NCBI GenBank assembly: GCA_028692715.1 | Contig: JAQUWU010000001.1 | Location: 124,001-188,000, forward strand | DNA length: 64,000 nucleotides | Source of the DNA: Paludibacter sp. | GTDB taxonomy: Bacteria > Bacteroidota > Bacteroidia > Bacteroidales > Paludibacteraceae | Direction: 5' to 3' | Part shown: in pieces, positions 63,032 to 64,000 of the stretch | Layout of the letters: each line of letters opens with the position of its first letter | How positions within the stretch are numbered: the stretch's first letter is position 1 | The notes under the pieces: generated by a model | What the model was told of the DNA's origin: nothing | What the model saw: the letters and a program-made list of their open reading frames with translations, nothing else | The model's database searches: none | Made by a program: the position numbers and the translations under genes

Positions 63032-64000
63032 ATGAAATTATTTGTCTCCATCATAATTCTTATAAGCATTTCGAGCTTTACACATTCTCAAAATCACTCA
63101 ATAAAAACCAAATCTATTGAGAAAGATACTAAGGTGTACGAAATTGAAAAAGTAATTCAAGAAGTTGAAACCATAGAGGATATTAAATTAAACTTTCCCC
63201 TTGACGGAAAAACCTTTCAATCGATTGGTGTTGTTCTTGGTTCCGGCATTCATTTTCCACTCAACGAAAGCACTTTGAACGACGAAAGCAAGGACAAGCT
63301 CGAAAAACTGGCTCAAATACTAAAGAAAAATTCATCTATAAGAATTTCGATTTTGGGACATACCGATAATACTGGATCTTTAGAATTCAATCAAGTTTTA
63401 TCTGAACGTAGAGCTCAAGTAGTAGCCGATTTTTTAGTTTTCAATAAGGTAGGACCTGAGCAAATCGTCGAAGTGGCGGGTAAGAACTTCTCCGAACCCC
63501 TAGCGAGTAATGACACCGAAGAAGGCAGAGCAATAAACAGACATGCAGCAGTCTATATTATGCTTTCCGATGAAGATAAAAAAAGACTTCATATTTACGG
63601 AGAAGATAAATATACATTAGCTACTGATTCAACCCCAGAATCACTTAAAAAAATATATGATAACATTTTGAATAAAGTGGATAAACAATCTATTGACTAT
63701 GAAATTGAGATTGATGGTTTGCTAGTTGACGATACGAAAACAAAAACAGGAAAAGACTTTTACGATATGTTTTATAGCGGTTGGGAATCGCCTCAAAATG
63801 CAAGGAATTACACCATTATCATTTCAGAAAAGCCGTTTCGACTTACTACAACGCTCATTCTAATTTATATTAACGACAATGAAGTTTATCAATCCATTTT
63901 GCAACCCCGTCTTGATCTTTTAGAAGACATGTCGGCTGATGCCATTCATACAACTTATGATTATTTATATAATTATGATGCCATTATGAAACTAATCAAT
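63032..64000 (+). CDS. OmpA domain - CsgE-like fusion protein (partial at right edge)
   Basis: 323 residues are visible with no stop before the window ends. Signal peptide about 1-19 (FTHS|QN). An OmpA-type peptidoglycan-binding domain covers about 68-178 (GSGIHFPLNESTL, ILGHTDNTGS at 107-116, RAINRHAAVYIM). From about 221 a CsgE-like domain: EIEIDGLLVDDTKTKTGKDFYDMFYSGWE, YTIIISEKPFR, TLILIYINDNEVYQSIL. CsgE caps the CsgG channel and delivers CsgA; the E-x-x-GL-V/L, G-x-DFY and W-E landmarks of CsgE are present. The fusion would fix the cap to the wall. Confidence 0.8.
   Translation, partial: MKLFVSIIILISISSFTHSQNHSIKTKSIEKDTKVYEIEKVIQEVETIEDIKLNFPLDGKTFQSIGVVLGSGIHFPLNESTLNDESKDKLEKLAQILKKNSSIRISILGHTDNTGSLEFNQVLSERRAQVVADFLVFNKVGPEQIVEVAGKNFSEPLASNDTEEGRAINRHAAVYIMLSDEDKKRLHIYGEDKYTLATDSTPESLKKIYDNILNKVDKQSIDYEIEIDGLLVDDTKTKTGKDFYDMFYSGWESPQNARNYTIIISEKPFRLTTTLILIYINDNEVYQSILQPRLDLLEDMSADAIHTTYDYLYNYDAIMKLIN

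Overview
The window is an AT-rich stretch of a Bacteroidota chromosome. The gene content fits the marine or gut Bacteroidales/Marinilabiliales side of the phylum, but I cannot name a genus. The evidence for the phylum is a PorZ-like type IX secretion (T9SS) component, two T9SS C-terminal sorting domains, promoters of the Bacteroidota form TTG-N19-TANNTTTG (best at ndk, tRNA-Leu and a beta-helix gene), a NAD-salvage pair (PnuC plus an NadR-like kinase), and curli subunits next to LuxR-type response regulators.

Layout. 1-0.9 kb: the tail of a T9SS cargo gene and a decayed HipA-like fragment. 0.9-7.8 kb: housekeeping genes (M23/LysM peptidase, ndk, recG, an acyltransferase, ispD, a SPOR protein, folE). 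7.8-15 kb: a lipid-linked glycosylation island with two DPMS-like GT2 enzymes, a small SMR-type flippase subunit, three polytopic GT-C-like proteins and a methyltransferase. 15-23.4 kb: porZ, an RdgB-family pyrophosphatase, ahcY, a TatD-like hydrolase, an S41 protease and pnuC. 23.4-26.3 kb: two paralogous beta-helix proteins, only the second with a T9SS sorting tail. 26.3-45.7 kb: a full Wzx/Wzy exopolysaccharide cluster on the minus strand, from wza and wzc through wzx, wzy, glycosyltransferases, two deacetylases, two O-acyltransferase-like hexapeptide proteins and two FemAB/GNAT paralogues to the initiating polyprenyl glycosylphosphotransferase. 46-49.6 kb: a PAP2 phosphatase, an NadR-like kinase, serine acetyltransferase, an rRNA methyltransferase and tRNA-Leu(CAA). 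50-51.5 kb: a decayed ImmA/IrrE gene and non-coding DNA.

51.5-64 kb is the most interesting part: a curli-type functional-amyloid region. It starts with a multi-PAS histidine kinase that is frameshifted at a nine-A run. Then follow two tandem copies of the module [NarL-type regulator, about 105 bp of conserved promoter DNA, a small curlin-like protein, a long curlin-repeat protein, a conserved RNA hairpin, a second curlin-like protein]. Copy B has lost its small gene to mutation. Copy A has gained a receiver-only regulator and a roughly 300-bp element with terminal inverted repeats. The window ends inside a gene that fuses an OmpA-type peptidoglycan-binding domain to a CsgE-like domain, so csgF/csgG-like secretion genes probably lie just past the right edge.

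Working model (inference). The kinase and NarL-type regulators sense a signal and switch on the twin amyloid operons through the duplicated promoter. The exopolysaccharide cluster, the curli-like fibres and the T9SS cargo together build the extracellular matrix and surface of this organism.
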